Shown: positions 18,657-27,434 of the stretch, one piece after another
Layout: each line of letters opens with the position of its first letter
Numbering within the stretch: the stretch's first letter is position 1
Assembly: GCA_028718125.1 (NCBI GenBank)
Contig: JAQUMN010000009.1
Coordinates: 1 to 64,000 of the forward strand
Length of the DNA stretch: 64,000 bases
Direction: 5' to 3'
Origin: Kiritimatiellia bacterium
GTDB lineage: Bacteria > Verrucomicrobiota > Kiritimatiellia > JAAZAB01
Position numbers and translations under genes: made by a program
Notes under the pieces: model-generated
What the model saw: only the letters and a program-made list of their open reading frames with translations
Database searches by the model: none
What the model was told of the DNA's origin: nothing

Positions 18657-21600
18657 ATGATGCGATATGCCATATTGACTGCCTTCCTGTTTTTGTCCTG
18701 TGCCCGGGCATATGCGCAGGCCGAGATTTCGGCCAAGGCCTATCCGCCCCTGCCGGTGGAAAATCCGATCAAAAACAGCGGATTCGAGCTGATATATATC
18801 TACCAGCACGCACCCAAGATCGTCCGGTTAACGGATTGGAGCCAATGGCCGTTTGAAAGCCCGTGGGGGTTCCTCACGTATCCGGATGACGCCGCCGCAC
18901 TAGACAAGGAGAACCGATGCTTGGGCAATGCCAGTCTGCGCCTGCGCAATGCGGCCGATGGAAAACCGCGTGCGTTGGTGCAGATCGTGGCCGGAAAGAA
19001 TTATACATACCAGGTTCCCGATGCCGCCCGCATGGACGAAGCGCCCAAGGATGACGCCGGGAAGACGCTGGAAGATATTTTGCCTGATGACCTGCAAACG
19101 CCGACCCATGTGTTGTCCTTTTGGGCCAAGACCGATGGCAAGGTTCCCGGGCAGGTTGAATTGTTCAATATTACTGCGCCACCGAACCGGAAACTCGTCA
19201 CTTCCCGGCAGTTCACCAATACGTCCTGGCAGGCCATTTTCGTGCCCTTTGTCGCTCCACAGCAGGGATCGGGGTTAATAGTGTCCCTTGGATTGGCCAG
19301 GAGCACGCCGGCCAATGCCACCGTCTGGTATGACAATGTCTCGTTACTGCCGATTCAGGCCACCCTGATATACGAGGTCAATCTGCCTGCCCTGGCCGAA
19401 GTTACGATCACCGCTAAAACCAATCATGCGGTCCTGAAGACTTCGACGAAACGAAGCGGCAGCCTGAATGTCCCGGCCCAGGGCGCTTATATCATTGAAG
19501 CCCGGGATCAAAAGGGGGAAAAGATTTCAAGGGAATATCCGGATCAAAGCATTACCTCTGCCGACAGCATTGTGGCCAATGGCGGCTTTGAGCAGGATCC
19601 CCGGATACCATTGCGCTGGCAGAAATACGACGCGCCCAGCACCAAGTTCGGTCCCTTGCCCCTGCCTTTGGAATTCAGCGTTGATACCAACACTTTCAAG
19701 GTTGGCCGGCAAAGCCTGCGGATTCGGTTTTCCTCGCAACAAACGGAAGCCCTGACCCAGATAATTCCCTCGGAGAAGTATTTGCCTGGCCGCAAGTATG
19801 TGTTTTCGTTCTGGATCAAAACCGGAACGAACGGGTCCTGCACCCTTTATGTAGACAACATGAAAGACACCACCCTGGTATATACATGGCCGTTGGCCGA
19901 TCACCCCGATTGGAAATATTACCGGTATGAGTTTACAACGCCGAAGGACAAAAGCAGCGATCTCATGGTGCTGATCATGGGCCCGCGTGACAAAGCGGAA
20001 CCGACGACCGTGTGGCTCGACGATATCGCGGTGCGTCCCTTGCAGGACAGCGAAAAGGACGCGGTGGATCTCCTGGAGGGACTGGAAAAGGATATGACCG
20101 ACTTCTATCGCTCCGTGATCAGGGAACAGATATATGACATGGAAACCGCCATCGATAGGCTGGGCTTCACCGTGGAAGATTTCAGGAAATACGGCGTGAT
20201 TGACAACGCCCGATACAAGGACCTGCGCGGACAAGTAGACGGCATGACGCAAAGCTGGCAAACAGCGTCGAAAACAATGGTTGCGATTTATCAGGATTTC
20301 CTGCGCGACAAGGAATCCCTTATCGCGGAACAGAAGTGGGCTGAAGCTGCCGGATTGGCCGAGCGCGTTAAAAGCTGGCGGGAAACCTGGCCACAATCAG
20401 CCGCTGTCGTTTTCAAGCCCCTGCAATCCGCGGTGGACGCGTTTTCCGCCGGCATCCGGAAAGAAAATGAACTGCTTATAGCCGCCAGGCAACAGGATGA
20501 GAACCAAATCGTCGCCGCGGAACAGAAGTCCGTGGCGGAGGACTACCGCAAAGCGATGGAGGCTATCCAAAGTCCCGAGCCTGGACAAAGGGAACAAAGC
20601 GCGCTGGAGCTGGGGCGCCTTGAAAACCCGGCGGCCGCGCCCGCCCTGATCAAGCTGTTGAACGATCAGCATTATCCCGTGCGGCGCAATGCGCTTTACG
20701 CCCTGGCCTGGATGCGTTCCAGCGAGGCTGTTCCGGCGATTATGGCGCTCTTCGAGAATAGCTCGGACCCCTGGACGCGGCGGCGCGCCACGCAGGCTTT
20801 GGGCATGATCGGAGACTCGCGCGCTGTGCCAATATTGAAAAAGCTGGTGGAGGATCCGGATGGCGCGACGCGCCAGAATGCCATCCTCGCGCTGGGGTGG
20901 CTCCGCGAACCGACGGCCGTGGACATGCTGACGCGCATTGTCGGCGAGTATCTCGAAAAATATTATGCGAGTGCGGCAGCTGGCGCCCAACCGGAACAAC
21001 CGGCCGCGGTTGGCGGTCCCGCCCTGCCCCAGAGCGAGGACGGCGTTCTGTCCAGCGAGGAGAAAACATCTGCCGCGCCGGCCGATAAGAAGCCGGCAAG
21101 CGATTCTGATGCCGCTTCGCGCGCCTGGAGCCGCGACCTGTCCTGGAACAACCCGCATTACATCGCTGCGTCGGCGGCGCAGAGTTTGGGCATGATTGGG
21201 GAGAGATCGGCTACACCGCTTCTATTGAAATTGGCCGCAAAGAATTACGCCAACAATAACATGATTATCGTTCAGCGCGCGGCCATCTTTGCGTTGGGTC
21301 AATTAGGGGATAAAACGGCCGAACCACTGCTGCAGGAGCGCAGCAAAGAGCACTGGGCTCGTGACGCAATCAGCATGGAAGCGCTTAATGCACGGGATGT
21401 CCTTGCTTCCGCTGGCCAGCCAAGACCCAGGGGAATCCAGCAACCGGCCTTCATGACTCAAAAGCGCTACTTTTATTGGCTGGACAATCATTTTCAGCGG
21501 GCCTTTGGGCGCTGGTTTGGCGAAAAGAACCGGCCGCAGGATGTGACCGGCGCGTTGCGGTATGCCGGTGCCATTGACGCCAATCAATTTTTCGAATGGA

Positions 21601-23414
21601 GCGTACCGGCGCCGCTCTCAGAAGGAAAGCGGTACTTCGAGGCCGCGCACGACAACGGGATCCGGTGCCTGCTGGCCGAGATGTTTGGCGGGGACTTCAA
21701 CAAGGACAACCTTTGTCGCGTCGCGCACTACTATGGCGGCTATCCGGCGTTCGCCGGGATGTGGAGGGAAGAGGGGCCGGAAAAATACCTGGACGATATC
21801 CGGGATGCAAGATGGGGCTTGAACCCGGAACTCCTCGATCAGGTCAAGGATGCCTACGCCATCGATCCTGAATTCCGTTCGAGCCACCGCGAGTTTTTTG
21901 CGCGCTTCGCCCAAGCCTTGGATCGGAGTTTCGCGGAAGGTCTCCAGGAAAACCGCGAATTTCTGCACATGCTTCGCAAGGGCACGCTCATGGCCTACTA
22001 TACTTCGGTATGCTCGGCCACGTTTACGCCCTGGATCGGCCTCTCACTATGGGGCCAGATGGCGCAAACGTTGGATATCAACGGCACGGAACCGTCCTAC
22101 TGCACGGCAACCTATGAAAATGGGATGTTCGTGGAACTGTGCCGGGACGGCGGCGAGACTTGTACGGGTATGGAAGTCTACATCTGGCGCCTGCCGCGCC
22201 GTTACACCCGGCAGTGGGAAACAGGCATGTGCATCAGCCTCCTGCATGCCCAGCAGTTCTACGTCTGGTATTGGGGCGATATATTCAAACAGCTCAACAA
22301 CGTTGAACGCGGCCGGCCCGAGGCCTGGGAGATCACCCGGCGCATATTCCCGAAAATGAAAAAGCTCGAGCCTTATCTTATTCATAACCAGCGTCCGAAA
22401 GATTTTGCATTGGTGCATTCCGGCCGGACATCGGGGCTGTTATACCGTGACGATGCCAAGGACCGGACCGGCAAGGAGACCGCCGTGATGAATCTTTACA
22501 CGCGCAATAATATCGGCATCTACCAGGCGCTGGCCTATGAGCACATGCAGGCTGACGTGATCTGGGCGGATACCCTGACCCGCGAAAAAATAAAGGACTA
22601 TAAGGTCATCCTGCTCTCGGACGCGAAAACCCTGACGCCGGATGAAGAGGCCATTCTGCGCGAGTGGGTCGGAAACGGCGGGAGTCTGATCGTGACCGGC
22701 ACAACCACGCTCTATGACCCATACGGCAACGTCAAAACCAACTACGGCCTGGCGGATGTGTTCGGGGTCGATTTCGTCACCAACACCTGTACGATTCCGC
22801 TTGAAAATATCGATTCCGGCAAGGGAGTGGCCGCGTCGAACATGGATGCGTTTACCCTGAACGGCCAAAAGACGACGTATGATCTTTCATACGGCTATGA
22901 TAAAATCAGCGTGAACACGGCCAAGGTTCTGGCCGAATGGGGTGGGGGCAAGGACGCTGCGTTGACACTTAACACGTTCGGCAAGGGACATTGCCTGTTT
23001 GTCGCCGCGACCTATCCGGGCGTAATGTACACACCAGGCAGGCTCATATATCGGTATCCTTTGTTTAAAAACTATTTCGAGGGAATCCCGCAACTGCTCT
23101 CCGGGCTGGTTCGGCAGGGGTTGAGCCTGACCGGGACCGAGCCGTTGTTGTTCGTGGAGAACTGCCCATGGTATGTGGAGGCGAATCTGCGGTTGCAACC
23201 TGAAAACAAACGACTGTTGTTCCAGCTGCTCAACTACGACGAACAGAAAATACCCGTGCAGGGCGTGAAGGCCAGGGTCCGTGTGCCCGGCAACGTCAGT
23301 AAAGTTTATTATGGCGCCGACGATCTGAGCCTATCCTTTACGCAGGAGAAAGGGTACGTGAGTTTTCCGGTCCGCGGTTTCGATATTCACGAGGCCATTG
23401 TTATCGAGTATTGA
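18657..23414 (+). CDS. Giant secreted CBM/HEAT/GH-like fusion protein
   Basis: About 1585 residues. Start codons GTG 18654, ATG 18657 and ATG 18660 are adjacent and the ribosome site is weak (TAGGTG), so the exact start is uncertain. A signal peptide follows ('LFLSCARAYAQ'). Two jelly-roll carbohydrate-binding-like domains cover about 35-225 and 300-455 ('NGGFEQDPRIPLRWQ', 'TVWLDDIAV'). A charged helical segment (about 470-640) leads into HEAT repeats (about 642-912) interrupted by an Ala/Pro-rich linker. A GH-like barrel (about 920-1230) and an amidotransferase-like domain (about 1280-1400, 'SDAKTLTPDEEAILREWVGNGG') end in 'IHEAIVIEY'. The second half parallels the protein at 12328. Enzyme activity is unproven. 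Confidence 0.68.
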   Translation: MMRYAILTAFLFLSCARAYAQAEISAKAYPPLPVENPIKNSGFELIYIYQHAPKIVRLTDWSQWPFESPWGFLTYPDDAAALDKENRCLGNASLRLRNAADGKPRALVQIVAGKNYTYQVPDAARMDEAPKDDAGKTLEDILPDDLQTPTHVLSFWAKTDGKVPGQVELFNITAPPNRKLVTSRQFTNTSWQAIFVPFVAPQQGSGLIVSLGLARSTPANATVWYDNVSLLPIQATLIYEVNLPALAEVTITAKTNHAVLKTSTKRSGSLNVPAQGAYIIEARDQKGEKISREYPDQSITSADSIVANGGFEQDPRIPLRWQKYDAPSTKFGPLPLPLEFSVDTNTFKVGRQSLRIRFSSQQTEALTQIIPSEKYLPGRKYVFSFWIKTGTNGSCTLYVDNMKDTTLVYTWPLADHPDWKYYRYEFTTPKDKSSDLMVLIMGPRDKAEPTTVWLDDIAVRPLQDSEKDAVDLLEGLEKDMTDFYRSVIREQIYDMETAIDRLGFTVEDFRKYGVIDNARYKDLRGQVDGMTQSWQTASKTMVAIYQDFLRDKESLIAEQKWAEAAGLAERVKSWRETWPQSAAVVFKPLQSAVDAFSAGIRKENELLIAARQQDENQIVAAEQKSVAEDYRKAMEAIQSPEPGQREQSALELGRLENPAAAPALIKLLNDQHYPVRRNALYALAWMRSSEAVPAIMALFENSSDPWTRRRATQALGMIGDSRAVPILKKLVEDPDGATRQNAILALGWLREPTAVDMLTRIVGEYLEKYYASAAAGAQPEQPAAVGGPALPQSEDGVLSSEEKTSAAPADKKPASDSDAASRAWSRDLSWNNPHYIAASAAQSLGMIGERSATPLLLKLAAKNYANNNMIIVQRAAIFALGQLGDKTAEPLLQERSKEHWARDAISMEALNARDVLASAGQPRPRGIQQPAFMTQKRYFYWLDNHFQRAFGRWFGEKNRPQDVTGALRYAGAIDANQFFEWSVPAPLSEGKRYFEAAHDNGIRCLLAEMFGGDFNKDNLCRVAHYYGGYPAFAGMWREEGPEKYLDDIRDARWGLNPELLDQVKDAYAIDPEFRSSHREFFARFAQALDRSFAEGLQENREFLHMLRKGTLMAYYTSVCSATFTPWIGLSLWGQMAQTLDINGTEPSYCTATYENGMFVELCRDGGETCTGMEVYIWRLPRRYTRQWETGMCISLLHAQQFYVWYWGDIFKQLNNVERGRPEAWEITRRIFPKMKKLEPYLIHNQRPKDFALVHSGRTSGLLYRDDAKDRTGKETAVMNLYTRNNIGIYQALAYEHMQADVIWADTLTREKIKDYKVILLSDAKTLTPDEEAILREWVGNGGSLIVTGTTTLYDPYGNVKTNYGLADVFGVDFVTNTCTIPLENIDSGKGVAASNMDAFTLNGQKTTYDLSYGYDKISVNTAKVLAEWGGGKDAALTLNTFGKGHCLFVAATYPGVMYTPGRLIYRYPLFKNYFEGIPQLLSGLVRQGLSLTGTEPLLFVENCPWYVEANLRLQPENKRLLFQLLNYDEQKIPVQGVKARVRVPGNVSKVYYGADDLSLSFTQEKGYVSFPVRGFDIHEAIVIEY

Positions 23415-23446
23415 TTCGTATTGACAGAACGCAATAGAAGACACGC

Positions 23447-26400
23447 ATGAGCAAGCAAAACGGACTATTGGGCATTATTCTTCCAGCTCTATTGCTGTGC
23501 GCCACGGCCAACGCCGCTATTCAGGTTGCGGCCACCAATCGGCTGTCCGAGGGCTTGGCCTATTGCCCCGATATCAGCCCGGACGGCAAGGCGATTGTGT
23601 TTACTCGTGCGGACGTTGCGGTGGGAAATATATGCACCTTGGATTTGGCGGCTAACACGACCAGGGTCTTCAACGTCATGGGGGTGAACCCCAAGTTCTC
23701 GCCCGATGGCGAACGGATTTGTTTTGCGACTGTCCGGAGCATCGGTGTGATGCCGCGCGATGGATCCGGCGTCAGAATGCTCGCGACCAACCTATATAGC
23801 GCCAGTCCGCATTGGGCGCCGGACGGCAAAACGATTTATTATATCGCGCTCCAGGACAAAAAGTTGGGGGTCTTTTCCTTGGATGTTGATGCGGGGACAA
23901 GCAGGATTATTTCCCAGCGCAACGAAATGGATGCCGTACCATCGCCGGACGGCAGCCATCTTGCTTTTGTGATTTTCGAGCCGAACGGCTCGCGAGCTCT
24001 GGGTGTGATGGGCGCGGATGGGAGCAATCCGCGTTTGCTTTTGCGCGGGAACACGTCTTCGGGCGGGTATTTTGCCCCGCAGTGGTCGCCAGACGGCAAA
24101 TGGATTTTGATGGTGTATTCCCTGATGCAGCCGGCGGACAATATCATGGCCCTGTCCATTGATGGCCTTCAGCGGGTGATGTTGACTTCGGATAATGCCC
24201 GCAACTCGACGCCGGTCTGGTCGCGGGACGGCAAAACGATCCTGTTCACCAAGTTAGCCCAGCAAGGCAAGAAAGAACTTCAAACGCTCTACCGCATGGA
24301 AGTGGCGGTGGATAGCGCCGGGATCGAGGATCGCCTGGCGACCCTGGGGACAGTATATGACCCGGCTGATAAAAAAACGACTGAATTGACGATTCCGCCG
24401 CTGGTGGGTCCGGATCTCAAGGTCCCTCTGAACGTGGAGCCTGTGCCCGGCTCGGTGGAAAGCGTCTGTTTGAACGGTCAATGGGAAGCGATCTTCGGCA
24501 AGGTTACGAACGCCCCTCCCGAAACGGGATGGAAGCCTGTAGGCATTCCTTCATGGTTTACCCCGTGGGGATCGTCCACGGAGCCTGTCTGGTTCCGGGT
24601 GCGGTTTGTGGTGCCTTCGGAGTATCGGAGTTTTCCTTATGCGGAATTGAATATTTCCTGCGTGGACGTGGCCGGCGGCGCCGCCGCGTATTATTTGAAC
24701 GGCGTACAGGTGGGTCAAAGCCCCGCCAAGCCCTCGCCCGACATACCGGTACGCATCCGCCTGGACGACCGGCTGCGCTGGGGGCAGACGAACGAACTCC
24801 AGGTATTTTTGCAGGCAAGCAAATGGGCTTATCCCCCCAAGGGGATTCGGGGCGACGTGTACCTGAAATTCTATCCTGCCTTGTATGTTGACAACATCAT
24901 TGTGCGGACCTCGGTGCGCAAACAAACGATCGAATCGCGTGTCTATGTGCGCAACCTGACGAAGCAAGCAGCCGACGTGACGGTAACCGGCGACATCAAG
25001 GAAGAGGATGGCCGCGCGGCGTTGGAATTCGAAGCCCAGCGGGTGACGGTGCCGCCGGGAGCCATGACGGAGGTCCTGTTTGCCAAAGCCTGGACGAATG
25101 CCGTCCTGTGGGGGTTCGGCAATTATGGGACGCAGCATCTCTACTTCGCGCATCATGCCGTCGAGCAAAAAGGGAAGCCTGCGGGTCAGGCGTTTGCGCG
25201 CTTCGGGTTCCGGGAGTTCTGGGCGCAGGGGATCGAATTCATGTTTAACGGCAAGCCGTTTTTCATCAAGGGCGATCTATGCGGGCTCCCGGACTATTAT
25301 CAGAACCGCGGTTTTGTACTGCGCCAAGTCCAGTTCCTACGGGAAGGCAACATGAATTTTATTCGCCACCATCCGGGCATGTATACCTTTGCCGGCCACG
25401 ACGTCTGGTATGACGTGGCGGACGAAGTCGGCATGCTGGTGGAGCCTCAGCTGTATTTGAACGGGATCTACGATGATAACGGGGTGAATACGCAATGGCG
25501 CGAATTTATCTGGACCCACGCGAACCATCCCAGCATCGTCATCTATTCGGCCGATAACGAATGCCTGGGAGGCATTTCCATGCCCATGCCCGCGGTGTAT
25601 TCCAAGATGAATCAACGCGTTAAACTGCTCTTTGCCCTGGATCCAACCCGGCTGGTCGAATGGCATGGCAGCCCCGGCCTGTCGGTAGCCGCTGCCATGG
25701 GACTATATGACAACATGCAGGTCTGGAACACACATCCTTACGGGACGCCGCTGGGGGATGCCTTGAAGGCGCACATGCAGGAGTTTCAGTATAGCGGGAA
25801 AGTCCCGATCCACGTAGGTGAAATGATGGTTGCGTTCGGCGGCGGTCCGTTTAACTGGTGGACGACGCCCGGCGAAATCGTCCGATCCAAGCCCCTGCAA
25901 AATGCCTATGCGTTGGCGGGCGACAAATTGGCCATGGACATCCGCTCGCTTGCCGAGGCCGGCGCGCGCGGCGCCAGCCTGTGCAACACCGAAGGCATCG
26001 TCATGTCCGGCCCGGACGGCAAAGGCGGGTTTTCATTCGGGCCCTGGCAGAAAGAAGCCATACGTGTGGACCGGCTGAAAAAAAACGGCCAGCCCATCGC
26101 TCCGCGTGCGGCGCCACGGGGAGAAACAAGGGTTAATTCCCCGACCGTCGAGATTAAATGGCCAAGCCTGTCCGGCCGGGGCATGCGGCCCGCCAGCATG
26201 GGTGCGGGCGGATACGTAACCGGCTCCAGCTCCCGCCTTATCAACTGGTTCGATCCGTCACGACAGGCGTATACCTACAACGGGGCGATGCTCAAGGCTC
26301 GCGAGGCGTTTAAGGACGTGGATGGCCAGGAACCCGGTCCGTTGGCCACGCCTTTGAAACCGGAAGTAGTGGTCATGTTCGCGCCCGGCGCGACACCCGT

Positions 26401-27373
26401 GGCGGGTGTGTTCGTGACCGTTAAGCCGCTGGAAGGTCAACCCTGGGAAGGCCTCACGGTCATGACCGATACCAATGGCACGGCCTGGTTCGTGTTGCCG
26501 GCTGCCGGGCGCTACCAGGCTTCCGCGATGGTAAACGGGAAGCCATACACATATACCTTTGTCGCCGCGACTTCGCCCATGCCGCCCCGCGAGAAATCAG
26601 GTTACGACCACGTCCAGTTTGTGGACCTGGCCGGCAAGCGGGCGGAAAAAATGCGGACGGAATGGCTCCCGCTTCCGGCCATTGTGACCATAAGCAACCC
26701 GACCAATGTTATATATGAAAAGCACGTGGCCGCGCCGCGCTTGCCGGACACGAACTTTGTGGCCGGAGCGTTCCAGCCGGATGAAAAGGGCTTTATCCGT
26801 AACTGGCTGATCTGCGGGCCGTTCCCGAATGTCTATGATCCGGTCGCCAAGCACTGGAAAGGGTTCAACACCGATTTCCTCAAGGATTCCGGAGGGGAGT
26901 TATCTATCGCGCCGGCCTTCGGCAAGCGGCACAAGGTGACGTTCCCGGACGGACAAATCTGGACGGCGGGGACAACGGAGGTGTTTTGGGACTATTGGTC
27001 AAGTCCAGGGGCACGGGTCAACCTCGATGTGCTGACCGCACCGGAAATGGATATTCCGCCCCCGCGTGCTCCTGACAATGTGGTCGGCTACGCCGCCTGT
27101 TACCTGGAGGTGGGCGCGGACGTGGACGTGCAACTGGCATTAGGGTTTGACGACGGCGGTAAAGCCTTCCTGAATGGGACGCAGGTATGCGAAGAGCCGA
27201 CGCATGGCGCCGCATCGGAAGATGAACACGTCGTGCCGGTTCGTCTGAAAAAAGGAATGAACCGATTGTTGTTGAAAATTGATCAGAGCTCGGGCGGCTT
27301 TTGTTTCTTCTGCCGGTTCCTTAGGGATGACAAGCCGTTCACGGCATATAAGGTTTGGCTGAATCTCAATTAA
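23447..27373 (+). CDS. Secreted propeller/GH2-like glycosidase, tandem copy 1
   Basis: A 1308-residue exported protein; ATG 23447, weak ribosome site, signal peptide ending 'TANAAIQV'. Residues about 20-290 form a TolB/PD40-type beta-propeller with repeated 'SPDGK..I.F' blades. Residues about 330-600 are GH2 sugar-binding and Ig-like domains. The barrel (about 600-870) has the GH2 acid/base Glu705 in 'YSADNECLG' and the likely nucleophile Glu792 in 'HVGEMMV'. The C-terminus (about 970-1308) has beta domains, including a second jelly roll ('DVQLALGFDDGGKAFLNG'). GH2 covers beta-galactosidase, glucuronidase and mannosidase, and specificity cannot be told. It is tandemly duplicated by the next gene. 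Confidence 0.8.
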   Translation: MSKQNGLLGIILPALLLCATANAAIQVAATNRLSEGLAYCPDISPDGKAIVFTRADVAVGNICTLDLAANTTRVFNVMGVNPKFSPDGERICFATVRSIGVMPRDGSGVRMLATNLYSASPHWAPDGKTIYYIALQDKKLGVFSLDVDAGTSRIISQRNEMDAVPSPDGSHLAFVIFEPNGSRALGVMGADGSNPRLLLRGNTSSGGYFAPQWSPDGKWILMVYSLMQPADNIMALSIDGLQRVMLTSDNARNSTPVWSRDGKTILFTKLAQQGKKELQTLYRMEVAVDSAGIEDRLATLGTVYDPADKKTTELTIPPLVGPDLKVPLNVEPVPGSVESVCLNGQWEAIFGKVTNAPPETGWKPVGIPSWFTPWGSSTEPVWFRVRFVVPSEYRSFPYAELNISCVDVAGGAAAYYLNGVQVGQSPAKPSPDIPVRIRLDDRLRWGQTNELQVFLQASKWAYPPKGIRGDVYLKFYPALYVDNIIVRTSVRKQTIESRVYVRNLTKQAADVTVTGDIKEEDGRAALEFEAQRVTVPPGAMTEVLFAKAWTNAVLWGFGNYGTQHLYFAHHAVEQKGKPAGQAFARFGFREFWAQGIEFMFNGKPFFIKGDLCGLPDYYQNRGFVLRQVQFLREGNMNFIRHHPGMYTFAGHDVWYDVADEVGMLVEPQLYLNGIYDDNGVNTQWREFIWTHANHPSIVIYSADNECLGGISMPMPAVYSKMNQRVKLLFALDPTRLVEWHGSPGLSVAAAMGLYDNMQVWNTHPYGTPLGDALKAHMQEFQYSGKVPIHVGEMMVAFGGGPFNWWTTPGEIVRSKPLQNAYALAGDKLAMDIRSLAEAGARGASLCNTEGIVMSGPDGKGGFSFGPWQKEAIRVDRLKKNGQPIAPRAAPRGETRVNSPTVEIKWPSLSGRGMRPASMGAGGYVTGSSSRLINWFDPSRQAYTYNGAMLKAREAFKDVDGQEPGPLATPLKPEVVVMFAPGATPVAGVFVTVKPLEGQPWEGLTVMTDTNGTAWFVLPAAGRYQASAMVNGKPYTYTFVAATSPMPPREKSGYDHVQFVDLAGKRAEKMRTEWLPLPAIVTISNPTNVIYEKHVAAPRLPDTNFVAGAFQPDEKGFIRNWLICGPFPNVYDPVAKHWKGFNTDFLKDSGGELSIAPAFGKRHKVTFPDGQIWTAGTTEVFWDYWSSPGARVNLDVLTAPEMDIPPPRAPDNVVGYAACYLEVGADVDVQLALGFDDGGKAFLNGTQVCEEPTHGAASEDEHVVPVRLKKGMNRLLLKIDQSSGGFCFFCRFLRDDKPFTAYKVWLNLN
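24515..25182. repeat. 668-bp tract identical to 28518-29185
   Basis: Reading both copies side by side at an offset of 4003 bases, I see no difference from 24515 to 25182, including third codon positions. The flanking sequence differs at scattered sites (for example 24514 and 25183). The tract codes for the GH2 sugar-binding and Ig-like region of the tandem genes. Perfect identity inside otherwise diverged paralogues points to recent gene conversion. Confidence 0.85.
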
Positions 27374-27434
27374 GGGCTGTCACCATGGCGTGTTTGGGTG
27401 CGAGGCCGCAACCGAAATTCCCTAAAGGATTAAC

